Source: Manduca sexta (taxonomy: Eukaryota; Arthropoda; Insecta; Lepidoptera; Sphingidae). From it: a stretch of DNA of 64,000 nucleotides. Made by a program: the position numbers and the translations under genes. Where the stretch lies: positions 2,400,727 through 2,464,726 of the forward strand of contig NC_051123.1 of assembly GCF_014839805.1 (NCBI RefSeq), read 5' to 3'. Below, piece by piece: positions 29,501 through 40,045 of this stretch (the first letter of the stretch is position 1; each line of letters begins with the position of its first letter). The notes below the pieces were generated by a model. That model was not told the DNA's origin. It did not search any database and saw only the letters and a list, made by a program, of their open reading frames with translations.

Positions 29501-32500
29501 TCCCGGGAAACTACTACTTTTATAACGGAATACTTTAGCCTGAAAAACTTTATAACGCGGGCGGAGCCGCGGGCAAAAGCTAGTGCAACATAAAATAAAA
29601 TATTATCTATGTGTCTCCGAAACAGTTGTCAAAATAATTCCCGACTGTGTTTCTTGATAATGATCCAGGATAAAAAGGTCTTTATTCTTATATTCTGTTT
29701 TTAATTTTAGCATGTTAGTTCGTCACATATACGGCGACAATCCAGTGGTATCCCACCCATGTCTTATCTTCAGTAAATCTTATATTCCAGATGAAGAATA
29801 CGCACGATTCCCGCGTCTGTTCCACCTGGACGACTACGAAAGCTGCCTCTCCCAGCCCGATGGACTCTACTGCCTCGGCACCTTCCACGTCACGCCCGGC
29901 ATCGCACCGAACCCGCTTTACGATCAGATGAAGGTAACTCACTGTCTTACTGCTGGACATGATACTACGTCTTCCAAAAGCTTTAGCTTTTAGTTGACCA
30001 CGCTGATTTAGTACGGGATGGTAGACTTCACAATTTACTTATTTAAACTTATCATGTTTCATATTTTCTATTTGAAAAGCCGAACCGTAGATAAATTTTA
30101 CTTCTTGAGGTATAACCCTGTTTTATCTAAAACAAAATTTTATGTACCATATATCTATATATGGTACATAAAATTTCGTTATTTCAAGACGCAGTCGAAT
30201 TTCAAAGTGCTTGAGTGGTAGCGTTTGTCTATAATTGATATGTATTGTATTTGTATGTATATAGACGGACTTAATAATTAATGAAGGATAGGAGGATTAC
30301 CTTCTCTCGTCGGTCAACCTTCTATGTGGTGAGACTCCACTTGCCATCAGATGCTGAGGGGTAATTTTCCCGTACCCATACAAACAATAAGCACAATAGG
30401 ATCACATATTATAAATTCAGTGGCTATTCAAAAACCTGACCCCATAAATATGGCACGCCTTTGTTTTTTTATCTCGTATCCGTGAGTTAAGGGCTCACGC
30501 CGCCTTCCTTATGGCCACGAGCTCATATCTTTACATTCAAAACATATTTGCCGAGATAATAACATAGCTTGAAAATTATTATTTGTCATAAAATAATATG
30601 ACCGACATTAACATATTTAAAGCATTAAGCTGCCAGATGCTATGAGAGTTCGATTTTTCAATGTGTCATATGGAACTATGTGAGTGTGTCATATATACAG
30701 GCCGCTTTGTTTTTCCGTTATTGCATTGTAGATTTATTGTATGTCATTGACTGACTACGTGCGTTTCAGGATAGCATTGAATTAAATTCCACTGTGTATA
30801 CAGAATATTTCTTTAATCAGGATCTTAACAAAAATGTTTCTATTCAGGAATACTCCAAGGACGTGAACAACTTCAACCGCACGCAGCTACATCGCGGCTA
30901 CTGCGTGAGCTCGCGATGCGCTGGCGCAAGCGCAGAAGAGCGCAACAGCTCGCTGCGGTTCGAGCAGTGCGCATCGCGTTGGGCGCGCCGGCGTGGGCTC
31001 AAGGTTGGCTTGCAGCGGTTGCAGTACTGTCGCTCCTCCGCCCAGGAGTACGCGCGCGCGCACAACACAGAGCCGCTGGATCTGGCGCATAGAGTGCTCA
31101 CGGCGGTGGTGTACACCCTGCTGGCATGTAATGCTCTCGGGACGATATATGATGTATTGCTCGATGACGATACTAAAAGTGAGTACAATCATTTAGTCAA
31201 AATTAAATTCCGTAATAACTTTAAGGTGTTACAAGCAATTGAGCATTGTATCAAACAATGTGAGTTACAACATCACATACATTGATGCGTATATGATGGT
31301 CTTGATTTATCGGTCAAAATATGATTTCTATTTCAGAGAATAGCCTGCTAACAGTGTGGTCGCTAAGGTCGAACTGGAGACGGCTCACCGCCACCTATGA
31401 GGACAAGGACCCGCGGCTTTCTGCGCTCGGGCCGGTCCAAGGTGCCAGGTGAGGATAGAAATTTCTTATAAATAATCCCAATAATTCAGCACAAAACAAA
31501 GACAACCATCCACCACGCCTATAAACTCGAATGGGTAGAGAGACGTGCAACCAGAGAACCCACTTTACGCCAAGTGTGTTCCATCTCCTAATATTAGAAG
31601 GGATGAACCTACATATCAAGCACAAATTCCATACTCCGAGCTAAAGCAAAAACACCTAATATCTCTTTCAACACAATATTCAACACGAGTGCCTATAAAA
31701 ATAAAAAGGCACACTAAATTCAGATATTCTATTCGATGGCAGCAACTATTTTCTATTATATGAGTTGGTTTGCAGGGTATTCCTGCTGACGTTGACGATG
31801 ATGACGCACGCCGGAGTCATCCACGTCATGTCCTACTCTTACAACCCGGAGTTCATCGAAAAGGTAAAATACTTAGAAAAAAATCCTCAACTTAAAAGAA
31901 GGCTTGTCAAATATGACATTCCAGGCCACACTATATTACTCGTTTTGCTTTCCATGAAAAATGGCTTCAAAACTATAAATAAGTATAGATATAAGAGATG
32001 GTAGGAGTATAGATCAATATTTGTACATTTTACGTTCAGATGGCCCACAACCCAAACATGACATTGTTCTTCAACGGGACTTCAGTGGTGCAAATCTTCT
32101 TGGTCATCTCAAGCTTCCTGCTGGCCTACAACCTGCTCATCCTCTCCAAGGATCACGACATCAGCCTCAGGCATTTGCCTTTTTGCATCATCAAGAGAAT
32201 TGCAAGGTGAGGAATAATAGATGTTTATTATAACTGAAAATATTCAGCCATTAGATTATTGCAACTGATTTTAAATATCCAAGGTGCCTGAGGAATGATG
32301 TTTAGTTGAACATTAAGGTAAGGAAGGCCTACGGAAATATTGTTCACCATAATTTAGAAGACAACAGATGAGCTACTTTATCATTTGTGTTTCCTCTGAG
32401 AGTGCAATTCTAGTTTATGAAGATATTACTAACAAAACTAATTTAATCGCAGGCCACTAACTTACAGTATTAAGTATTACTTCTCGTATGTTCCAGAATA

Positions 32501-35500
32501 TGTCCCGTGTACCTGCTGGTGGTGGGGTTCGCGGCGACGTGGTGGCAGCGCGTGAGCTCCGGTCCGCTGTGGCCCGCACTCGTAGAGACTGAAAGCGCCG
32601 TCTGCCGCCGCAAGTTCTGGGCGCAAGCCTTCTTCCTCAACAACCTCATCGACTCTAAAGAACACTGTCTCGTGCAGACATGGTACGATATATTTCACTA
32701 TGTTTCCGCGAGACACACCTGATGATGTTGTTAAACAGCTAGATAACAACAACAGGAAAATGGACACCAACTATATCACCAAAATATACTCAAGACAAAG
32801 TTGACAACGTAACTTTATCAGTTTATCTATTTAGTGACCTACCTATTCCATTTTTTTTTGTTTGTTTGCTAAAATTTTCATTGGCGTATCACGCCAAAAC
32901 CAATAATTGAATTCAAAATCCAATAATTGAAAAGAAATTGGCTTTATTTGCATAACATATTATAGGACAAGTCGAGAACAGATGGACACATGGGTAGATT
33001 GGCCACATGCGCCGTTAATTTTTTGTGTTGCGGAGAGGTGCATTGAATAGGGTCCGTCTGATTCTACACAGACGACGCTGTGGGCACAGTTAGTCTGTAA
33101 TATTTTCTCAATAATAATATTATCAGTTTATACTTCCTCGGTGGTGCAGTGGTGTTTGATGGAATGACTGCCGTGCGGAGCTTTTCGGTTCAATTAGTGG
33201 GTTTGGAAAAGTGACATTTAGGTTTTTCGATTCACCAGCATCCGCAATCTGGTATTTCGATTTACAAATATCAAGAGGCTCGTCCTCTATTACATGGGAC
33301 ATATCAGAGCTAGCGAAAGTGGGTGTGTGATATTATTTCTGGCAGCCTTTCAAAAGGGGAAAATAATTAAAATTTTTGATGTTCTGTATGTATGTATGTT
33401 TGCCCATGCACAGGTTCATAGCAGTGGACATGCAGCTGTACGTGGTGAGCTCGGTTCTGACGCTGGTGCTGGTGCGGAAGCGGCGCGCGGCTCTGCGCGT
33501 GCTCACTGCACTGGCGGTCGGCGCGTGCGTACTCAACGCGCTACTCGCTTACGTCTTCAACTGGCAGGCGCTTCTCTACTTCGTCAATCCTGAGTTAGTG
33601 CTAATATTCGTTATAGGCGTTTGGACTCGGCGCCTCTTCACTAATGGGCCAACGCTCCAACGGCCTATGCTCATTTTATTTCTTTTAAAACTGCGTAAAC
33701 TAATATTTCTAAAGGAGTATAGGTATTCAGCCTGCGCCGTATGACTGACCGTTTTTTTCCTTTGAACCATATTAAAAAGAAAGTTGAATTATTGACACAT
33801 AGACATAAATGATAAAAATGTCCAATCAATAGCTTTCTGATAACGCCTGTCTGTAAATACTAGCAAGAACTCATAAAACCGTATATTCAACAATATGGCC
33901 ACAATACGCTAATCTTGTTGTTTGTCAGAAACCTGCGCAACTTGTACTACGACACGCCGTCGTTCTCCGGGCTGTACATGTCTCCGTGGGGCAGCCTGCC
34001 CGCTTGTCTCATCGGCCTGCTCCTCGCACATGTACACTTCGAGATGCAGGAGAGCGGCTTCAAACTGTCCACTGTCACGGTAATAACTGGCCAGTGATAC
34101 CCATCTGTCGTCAGCCGACATTATCACGGCCCCGCTCAGTAGCAGTGGGATTACTTTGCAGTGTCTGTACAGAAACAAAATTATAAACCATATTGAAAAC
34201 AAAAGTATTAATAGTCTTAATTAGAGTGTAAGATATTTTTTTCGTAGATTTGATTCTCTAAATTCTTGCGTGGAAAGCTTCATTATTCCAGAGTGTGAAA
34301 AGACGTGTGTGTGTGTGAGTGTGTGGGAACTGCGTACTTTTTTATCCCTGACAGAGACTTATCAGCAGAATCGGGAGCCAATGGTTTATAATTATGCTGT
34401 ATTAAAAATAATGTTCACCGGATGAAAACTTAAGAGGAGATAGTATGTATGTAATTGTAGATATCTCCCATCCCTAAAAAGTCATACCAGCGTTGTAAAC
34501 TTAGTTATATTATAGTCATCATTAGAAAGTAGCTCTTATTTACAAAGACATTAACCGTCTTCCATCTTCCAGTGGTTCAAGCTGCCGTACCACCTGGCCC
34601 TGCCGCTGACCATCTCGTGGATTCTGGGTGGCAACTGGGCGCGGCAGTACACCTCGCCCGAGTTTGTCGCTGCATACGTCGCCTTTGAGAGGCCCGTCTT
34701 CAGCATACTTTGCGCCATTTTGCTTTTGGGAGGGTTCAATCAGGTTGAAAGTAAGTATTACATCATTCGACTTCTTTGAAGGGGTGATATAGAATTTATT
34801 TTTCCGTTAAAAAAGCTGTGTACGATTTCATCATGTCATGTTGGAGTCTTGGCCTATCATGTCACCCGGCCGATGAGTGGATTCCTCATCCAATGCTTTC
34901 CATCGGCAATTTCTGAGTCCGGGTTTGAACTTACGACCTCTATCTCGGAAATTATCACCCGAGATGTGATATTACGCTAGCAATTTTTGCAGTAATATAT
35001 TACGAAAGAACTTCGTGATGCGTTTACAATATTCGACACATACGCGACTCGCGCCAACTCCAGCAAACATAAATTTTGCAATAATCTGCTTGACGATTGT
35101 TTATACTAAAAAATCACTAGCGGAACTCAAGTTTTGTTAGTAACCTAAACCTCGCTTACCACTGGTTGTGCTGCAGGCATATTGCTGAAGTTCTTCAACT
35201 GGCGCGGGTGGCACGCGGCGGGGCGCATGTCGCTGTCGGTGCTGATGGTGCACTGGTGCGTGGACATGGCCTTCGTGGCCGCGCGCCCGCAGCCCACCAT
35301 CACCTCCACTATCGAAGTCGTGAGTACTTGCTCATGTATATATTACAATAGGGTCTTGGTATCTACCATGTGTGGACTTTCGAAGTCCTAGGTACTCGTC
35401 TATGGATTGTTATATTCCTGCCTTGTATTCAAGTTTAGAAACATTCAATTCAATTCATACTGTTACATTAGATGACTTTTTGTACAATGGTATGACGAAA

Positions 35501-35904
35501 GCAAGTCGCTCGTTGTAAACGACACGACTGACCATTAACAACAGCAAGTCCACCGATGACTTTGTAACACACTACGTGATACTACATAGTAGTTTTCACC
35601 CTTAACCATTACATACTAAGACTCATTATACCCAGTTGCTAATGGTAGGATATATGTATCCTCCCGGAGACCGAAAACCGTACACGAGACAAAAAATCGG
35701 TGTGTAGTTGATTAGCTTTGTCGTGTACGTATAAAAATTCATAGGGCTACATTAACATTGGATTTGTTCCAGGGTATGGACTTCGTCTCAACGATGCTGG
35801 TGTCTTACCTGATCGCGTTACCCCTCACGCTCATGGTGGAGATGCCCGTGCAGAGGTTCATATCCAACATAATGATGAAAGTGATGCACAGGACAAATAA
35901 ATAG
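20569..35904 (+). CDS. nrf-6: nrf-6-like membrane protein A (nose resistant to fluoxetine family), 12 exons
   Basis: Exons: 20569-20629, 29791-29933, 30848-31178, 31337-31448, 31776-31863, 32040-32206, 32497-32682, 33414-33593, 33929-34079, 34573-34750, 35177-35319, 35773-35904. All phases agree and give 623 residues. Residues 1-20 are an Ala-rich signal peptide. The NRF domain follows, with six cysteines (39, 48, 87, 92, 109, 129) and the HRG-x-C motif. A first membrane helix lies near 151-170, then a multi-pass acyltransferase-3-type region starts with QGAR216 and His227 (R-x10-H). The usual SVD-x-FF and SG motif is altered (SVVQIFLVISS). The C terminus has the family's VE-x-P element. In C. 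elegans, NRF-6 acts in the intestine in uptake or transport of lipophilic compounds; the substrate here is unknown. Exon 8 uses a GTTAGT donor. It is a paralogue of gene B, and exons are much more GC-rich than introns. Confidence 0.92.
21225..21500 (-). mobile_element. Dispersed repeat family D, minus orientation, in gene A intron 1
   Basis: Reverse complement of the blocks at 15415-15662: GATGGTAAGCGATACGACCG, then AGACGTTAAGTCTTATTATG, then TTCTCCAAACCGGAACACAA. The A-rich tail lies at the left end. Confidence 0.75.
21712..22010 (+). mobile_element. Non-autonomous DNA element, probably Helitron-related
   Basis: Starts near TACTAATATAATAAATGCGA and ends near GGGCAAAGCTGCGGGCAACA, the pattern of short non-autonomous elements widespread in Lepidoptera. 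Exact ends are uncertain. Confidence 0.5.
22907..23030 (+). mobile_element. Half copy of a foldback element (family at 49500-49727)
   Basis: Contains the inner arm sequence ATATTATAATTTTCCCCCAC followed by GTTTCGAAGACTTCGCAG, as in the left arm at 49509-49562. The right arm is absent. Confidence 0.5.
24517..24528. repeat. C12 homopolymer
   Basis: A run of twelve C in gene A intron 1; its length may be inaccurate in the assembly. Confidence 0.9.
25423..26279 (-). mobile_element. SINE family A (minus) whose TAA tail holds a second inserted element
   Basis: A SINE family A body lies at 26116-26271 in minus orientation, 5'-truncated. The 11-base word AGTGCAATCAA flanks the whole block (25412-25422 and 26280-26290) and looks like the SINE's target-site duplication. 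Between the left duplication and the SINE body, the (AAT)n tail is split into 25421-25440 and 26097-26115 by a 656-base insert. Confidence 0.8.
25441..26096. mobile_element. GC-rich element inserted in a (TAA)n tail, possibly a TAA-targeting non-LTR retrotransposon fragment
   Basis: About 656 bases, much more GC-rich than the flanks, bounded on both sides by (AAT)n. The frames 25553-25825 and 25605-25985 on the minus strand are open but show no recognisable domain. R4-clade elements such as Bombyx Dong target TAA repeats, so a truncated member or a SINE-like derivative is a reasonable guess. Family assignment is inference. Confidence 0.5.
26373..26590 (+). mobile_element. tRNA-derived SINE (family B), plus orientation
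   Basis: The clearest head of this family: GCCGCGGTGGCGTAGTTG (A box region) and CCCAGGTTCAAATCTGGGC (B box), then GAAGTTTGGAATTTGTGCCC. It is not a functional tRNA gene: the two halves do not fold into a full cloverleaf, and the body continues into the SINE tail. Confidence 0.85.
26591..26880 (+). mobile_element. Dispersed repeat fragments (family E)
   Basis: Two pieces, one with AGGCTGATCCCGTGGACGGA (26732 on) and one with CACCTAATGGTAAGTGGAGG (26818 on). Similar blocks recur at 30290, 51275, 54225, 55010, 55690 and 62130. Old and fragmented. Confidence 0.55.
26881..28692. other. Gene A intron 1, no repeat recognised
   Basis: AT-rich, with no convincing coding block and no clear repeat. 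Confidence 0.4.
28693..29583 (+). mobile_element. Lep1-like non-autonomous Helitron with four 123-bp internal repeats
   Basis: Begins TCTATACTATTATATAAAGC after an A, and ends with the GC hairpin CGCGG/CCGCG and GCAAAAGCTAG before a T. Both ends are typical of Helitrons (5' TC, 3' CTRR, insertion between A and T, no target duplication). A (TTTG)n tract follows the 5' end. Internal units of about 123 bases start at 28754, 28877, 29000 and 29127. It carries no Rep/helicase coding sequence. A second copy in the other orientation is at 47429-48468. Confidence 0.88.
30135..30176. repeat. Perfect 20-base inverted repeat with 2-base spacer
   Basis: Arms 30135-30154 and 30157-30176 are exact reverse complements, in gene A intron 2. 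AT-rich near-palindrome that could form a cruciform or RNA hairpin. Confidence 0.9.
30770..30847 (+). CDS. Possible in-frame 26-residue extension of gene A exon 3 (alternative acceptor)
   Basis: A second acceptor (gcgtttcag) ends at 30769, preceded by a branch-point-like CTGACTAC. The 78 bases from there to the usual acceptor at 30847 are open, in frame and contain no stop. Use of this site would insert 26 residues, including an N-S-T sequon, between Lys68 and the conserved EYSK start of exon 3. Gene B has no counterpart, so the shorter form is taken as standard. Confidence 0.4.
31505..31690 (-). mobile_element. Degenerate SINE family B in gene A intron 4
   Basis: Shares the order of family B blocks (GGTAGAGAGACGTGCAACCA, TTTACGCCAAGTGTGTTCC, CAAGCACAAATTCCATACTC) but is strongly diverged. 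Confidence 0.5.
33130..33310 (+). mobile_element. tRNA-derived SINE of another family in gene A intron 7
   Basis: A-box-like CTCGGTGGTGCAGTGGTG and B-box-like CTTTTCGGTTCAATTAGTGG are spaced as in a tRNA gene, then a body ending near AGAGCTAGCGAAAGTGGGTG. No full cloverleaf, so a SINE rather than a tRNA. Confidence 0.6.
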
Positions 35905-37525
35905 TTTCTTCTAAAAGTGAAGTGATTGTCGACTTTCTAGTTTGTAAGGATAGTGTGGGTTCCAGGGTCTCGTTCGTGTACTATTCAATTATGAAGAAAA
36001 TGTACGCGACACGATTCCAGCAGCATATTGTAAGGAGCCATTCATAAGTTACGTCACACATTGGCACTAAAGTGTCGACAACGTATGACGAGGGACTGGG
36101 GTCTAAAAATTCAATTCCATTGATGTCGTTTGCGGATAGCCCATGAAGGGATGTCTCATGTCAGTAGTACCAATCCTCAGCTATACGATGTCTGTGTGTT
36201 TGGTATGTCCGTGTGTGCTCCCATTGTTGTTCTTAAGCAGTAAAACCAGTCTAAATGCTTTTAGACCCTTAGTCCCTGAAGAAATATGCACCGTTCCTTA
36301 AAGGTGACAGATAGGAGTAGGTAATTAGTTTTAAGCTAAATATATTTCAACAAACTGTAAAATTATTGTGAATTTTACATTTACAAACTGTATTCTATGT
36401 ATATACTCTCGTTTTAAAAACCGTCGCCAGTCGCCGTCACAGCACGCACACTTCGGTCGCACGAATGGCGACACTAATGTCAAAATCAACTCACTTCATA
36501 TGAGTATGACTACGAAGATGCTGAGTGGCAGAATCTAGAAGGCACACATCGAATTCGTCTTACTAATTTAGAAATGAATCAGTATTGTTACGGATTGTTA
36601 CCATTTTGACGTTCATTGCCAATTGTTATTGTTTTATTCTTCCTCATCTACAGTGCTAACCAATTCGAATGTGAATTTAAAAAAAATTGCAGATTTTATA
36701 TATTATATACTTAATAATAACTAACTAACTATAAACTCAGCCCTGTATTATATACTGTCCCACTACTGGGCACAGGCCTCCTCTACTACTGAGACGAATA
36801 AGGTTTGATCAGACACTACGAAGCTATCATTTCAGTGTTCAAGTTAGGACTCATCCTCGTTATATGTGAAGATTATGTTGATAACCCTTTTGTTTAACAT
36901 CTTTATAATATTCTTGCCAAAAGTCGTGTTTTAATTAAGGGGTGTGTGTATACTTTGTAAAATTAAAGATAAGTCCTGCGATAGCTCTCGTTGAAATTAT
37001 GCCTGTAAATACCATATTTTATATGTAGAAGGTACTCGAAAAAATATCATATTTTATAGTTAGAACTGCTAGTATATTATAGTAACGTTTTCTGTTATCG
37101 ATTTAGTCAACAATAAATCAAAACAAATAATTATTATTACTACATAGCTTTAAAAACCTTTGAACAAACAAAAACGTACAATATTTTACTGCAGGTTAAT
37201 TGCTTTGAAATGTAATTAGTGAAATACTATTAACTATAAATTGAAACATGTTTTCGATCGATTAAAATTTAAAAAATTCGATACTAATTTATTTAACAGC
37301 TGTCACAGGGATCTTTCCGAATTTTTCAAGGTATAATAACGATAGTTTAGGGAGAACGCACATTGCAATAAAAATATCGTGTGAAAAAAAACCCTAGCGC
37401 ACGCTAGCCCTCATGTATTTTGCCATGCATATTATACTAATAAAAATATATATCATTTGTACATGTATGTATCTATAGCACATATTTAATGTTAAGTTTG
37501 TACAGTTATGTTTAAGTAAAATAAA
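35905..37525 (+). other. Gene A 3' untranslated region and poly(A) signals
   Basis: An AATAAA at 35896-35901 overlaps the last codons and the stop. Later signals lie at 37112-37117 and 37520-37525; the last is followed by a T/G-rich stretch typical of a cleavage site. A SINE family A remnant sits at 36738-36803. I cannot tell which end is used. Confidence 0.45.
36738..36803 (-). mobile_element. SINE family A 3' fragment
   Basis: CAGCCCTGTATTATATACTG and CCTCCTCTACTACTGAGA match the reverse complement of the family A 3' end. Confidence 0.8.
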
Positions 37526-37659
37526 CGCAGAAAATATTTTGTTTTTGTTTCAATTCTTAAAGTATTCTATTATTCTTTGGGTCGAATAGTAATTATATTG
37601 TCCTGTTGTAAGAACTCAGGGTCTTCTTGCAAGCCAATTCCACCCAAATCTATTCATTT

Positions 37660-37822
37660 CAATATTTGTTTTGAGTGAACGCAAAAACCATAGAACAAAT
37701 TATGATGAAATTTGGCAAACAGCTAATAGCTTTTAGTTTGGTTTTTATGCCGGAAAATCACGCAGATAAATTATTTTAGGAAAGTTATTAAATCCGGGGA
37801 GAGCCGCGAGTAACACTTAGTA
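37660..37822 (+). mobile_element. Short Helitron-related 3' fragment
   Basis: Contains ATGATGAAATTTGGCAAACA and ends near GGGGAGAGCCGCGAGTAACA, matching the common 3' portion of the non-autonomous elements in this window in degraded form. Confidence 0.5.
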
Positions 37823-38067
37823 AATTATGTCCTTTATAGAAGCTTTAATTAAATTGTAAACATGTTTTTATTAATACTTTATGTTTAAAACTATTAATAA
37901 CGGCTAATAGTGGACTAAAGTTTCTCAACCTTTTACCTTCGCCGAATACCGGTGCACGTTTAATTCGACTGATGGACAAGAATGAAGTGTTTTAATCATA
38001 TACGTGGAAGAACACATTTTCTTTTAAAAATATTTTGATTCCTCATTGAGTTATTATGATAATTTCA

Positions 38068-38312
38068 CACACACATCACGCATTTACCCCCGAAGAGGTA
38101 TGCAAAGGCGCAACCAGGGCACCTACTTTTCGTTAAGTGTTCCGTCCCATGATGTGATGTGGGGCGAGCCTATTGCCATATCGGGCACAAATTCCAGTCT
38201 CTGGACTAAGCAGAAAATCCCAAATAACACTCGACCCGGGATTTAAACCCAGGACTTCAGAGCGCTGCCGTACCGCGCATTCAGTACAACTACGCCACCG
38301 AGGCAGTCTGTT
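38068..38312 (-). mobile_element. tRNA-derived SINE (family B), minus orientation
   Basis: CACGCATTTACCCCCGAAGA at the left and CAACTACGCCACCGAGGCAG at the right. Almost full length and close to the copy at 16700. Confidence 0.8.
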
Positions 38313-38927
38313 ATTTTTATAAATCTAAATTGTGGAATTTTCTTTCATCTGACGGAGGGAGTCGTGGTTGTTAATAAAATAAACTTCATAGAGATGTACT
38401 GATCACAACGTAAGTAATAAATGACGATACTACGTCGTGACCGCCATCCTATAATATTAAGTCTCATAATTTTAATATTCTTCATTAATTATCAGATCTG
38501 TTGTTTAGCGGTACAAATAGAATACACAATGCAACTTACATAGGCGTATAACAAAAAAATAGAAGTCAACAAACTAAATGGCGCGTAATGTTGAGAACCT
38601 ACGTCACATACATTCTGTACTGTTTACACAAATGGTTTTAAAAATAATAATACTATAGAAACAAATAAATAATAATTATACAATACATTTACGTAAAAGA
38701 TGAACACAATGCATAAAAGCATGCTTTTGTTTATTTTTAGTATAAAACGGGCCACTAGAAAGCAACAGTATCAGAACCCGATAAAGGCGAAGGGAACTAC
38801 AAGAATTATAACCTCATTAACAATGAAGATCATTATGCAAATAATAATGGTATGTATACGAATAATGTTATTTATAACTTTAGACAAAGTACATTGCATA
38901 TGTTTAATTAACAAGAATCCTCCTAAC

Positions 38928-39110
38928 CGAATATTCGGCCACGGCGGCCAATCTCAACGGAGATCAGCCACGCAGAAGATATTATAGTGCACAAGTGTGT
39001 GCGCAACACAAGCACTATCTGTTCCTTCACTCACATAGTCCGGTGAGACAGCAATGCGACATGACCTGACAGGAATCAGACGCAGGACCAACGGCTTTAC
39101 GTGCTTAACT
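38928..39110 (-). mobile_element. SINE family C fragment, minus orientation
   Basis: Reverse complement of the 3' half of 40046-40410 (GGCCAATCTCAACGGAGATC, AGTCCGGTGAGACAGCAATG). Confidence 0.75.
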
Positions 39111-39222
39111 TAATCTACTACAATTAACTGTAGGTATAGAAGTAATTTACAACAGCATACCAACTTTCTCGTTTGCTCTTTATAAAATGTAAAATTGTAT
39201 CACTCTCATACATTTGTTGCAG

Positions 39223-39387
39223 GTGCTGGCGTGTGTTCTGAACACAGGTTTCGGTCTGGTTTTATTGGACACGTTGACAAACACTCTCCAGCAGGTGCTC
39301 GGAGGCTCCAGCGGTACTGCTACCACATTACCCAGTGTCACCACAGCATCCAGTACCACCGAAGCACCCACTACAGTGGCGGCGTAG
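39223..39387 (+). CDS. Isolated terminal exon with Ser/Thr-rich tail; alternative last exon of gene A or end of an unknown gene
   Basis: A good acceptor (catttgttgcag) ends at 39222. The phase-0 frame gives 54 residues and a stop (39385-39387). It starts VLACVLNTGFGLVLLDTL, then a Gly-Gly-Ser turn and a tail of Ser, Thr, Ala and Pro. Codons are GC-rich like the real exons nearby. A poly(A) signal lies 59 bases after the stop (39446-39451). No upstream exon was found between 36 and 39.2 kb. Gene A exon 11 ends in phase 0, so splicing 35319 to 39223 would keep the frame and replace the last 43 residues. The hydrophobic start would then stand in for the final membrane helix. Function unknown. 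Confidence 0.5.
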   Translation: MLACVLNTGFGLVLLDTLTNTLQQVLGGSSGTATTLPSVTTASSTTEAPTTVAA

Positions 39388-40045
39388 AGTGGGGTGGCAC
39401 CCGGGGAGGTATTCTAACCCCTGCTGCCTACAAACGTAATATGTTAATAAATACGAAATAGAAAGTTGGGATTGTTTAAATTATTTTCTCTTCTTTATCC
39501 ACATTCTATTAACCGAGTTCAAAAAAGGAGGAGGTTCTCGATTCGGCGTGTATTTTACATGTAGTGACTAAGTACCTATAATGCCTAGTCGGCAATCATC
39601 TTGAACACAATACTTATGTGGAAAAAAATATAGTTTATCTTTAAACTTCCCTTTCAGAGAGCTATATTTTTCCTCCAAAAATTAAGTCTAACGGGTGTAC
39701 TATTGTTTTTAGAGTTTTGTTTTATATTTCTCTTGCGTTACTTTCACATAGTTTATCCCCGTTTTATTGCTTCCATTACTCGCTTTGAGTTTAAACTCGT
39801 TTAATAAAAGAGGGAACATCAAATATCATTTTTCTGGATTTTCTTTTATGACGACACCACTTTCATCTCGGCATTTCAAAAATGAGGCAAATAAATTCAT
39901 AATAATAAAAAATATGAAATATATGAAACAAAACTAGTTTCGTTGTTCTTGGCTCTGACGTCCATTTCTCAGTATTTTCTTTCACTAAGAAACATGCTAT
40001 TAGTTTCCTTGTCAGTAGGACTCCTATACCTTCCTTTCTCCACTC

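Noticed and set aside
30887..31196. Minus-strand and frame-shifted open frames over gene A exon 3
   Set aside because: Produced by the GC-rich exon on the other strand; the plus-strand frame has correct splice phases and the NRF cysteines.
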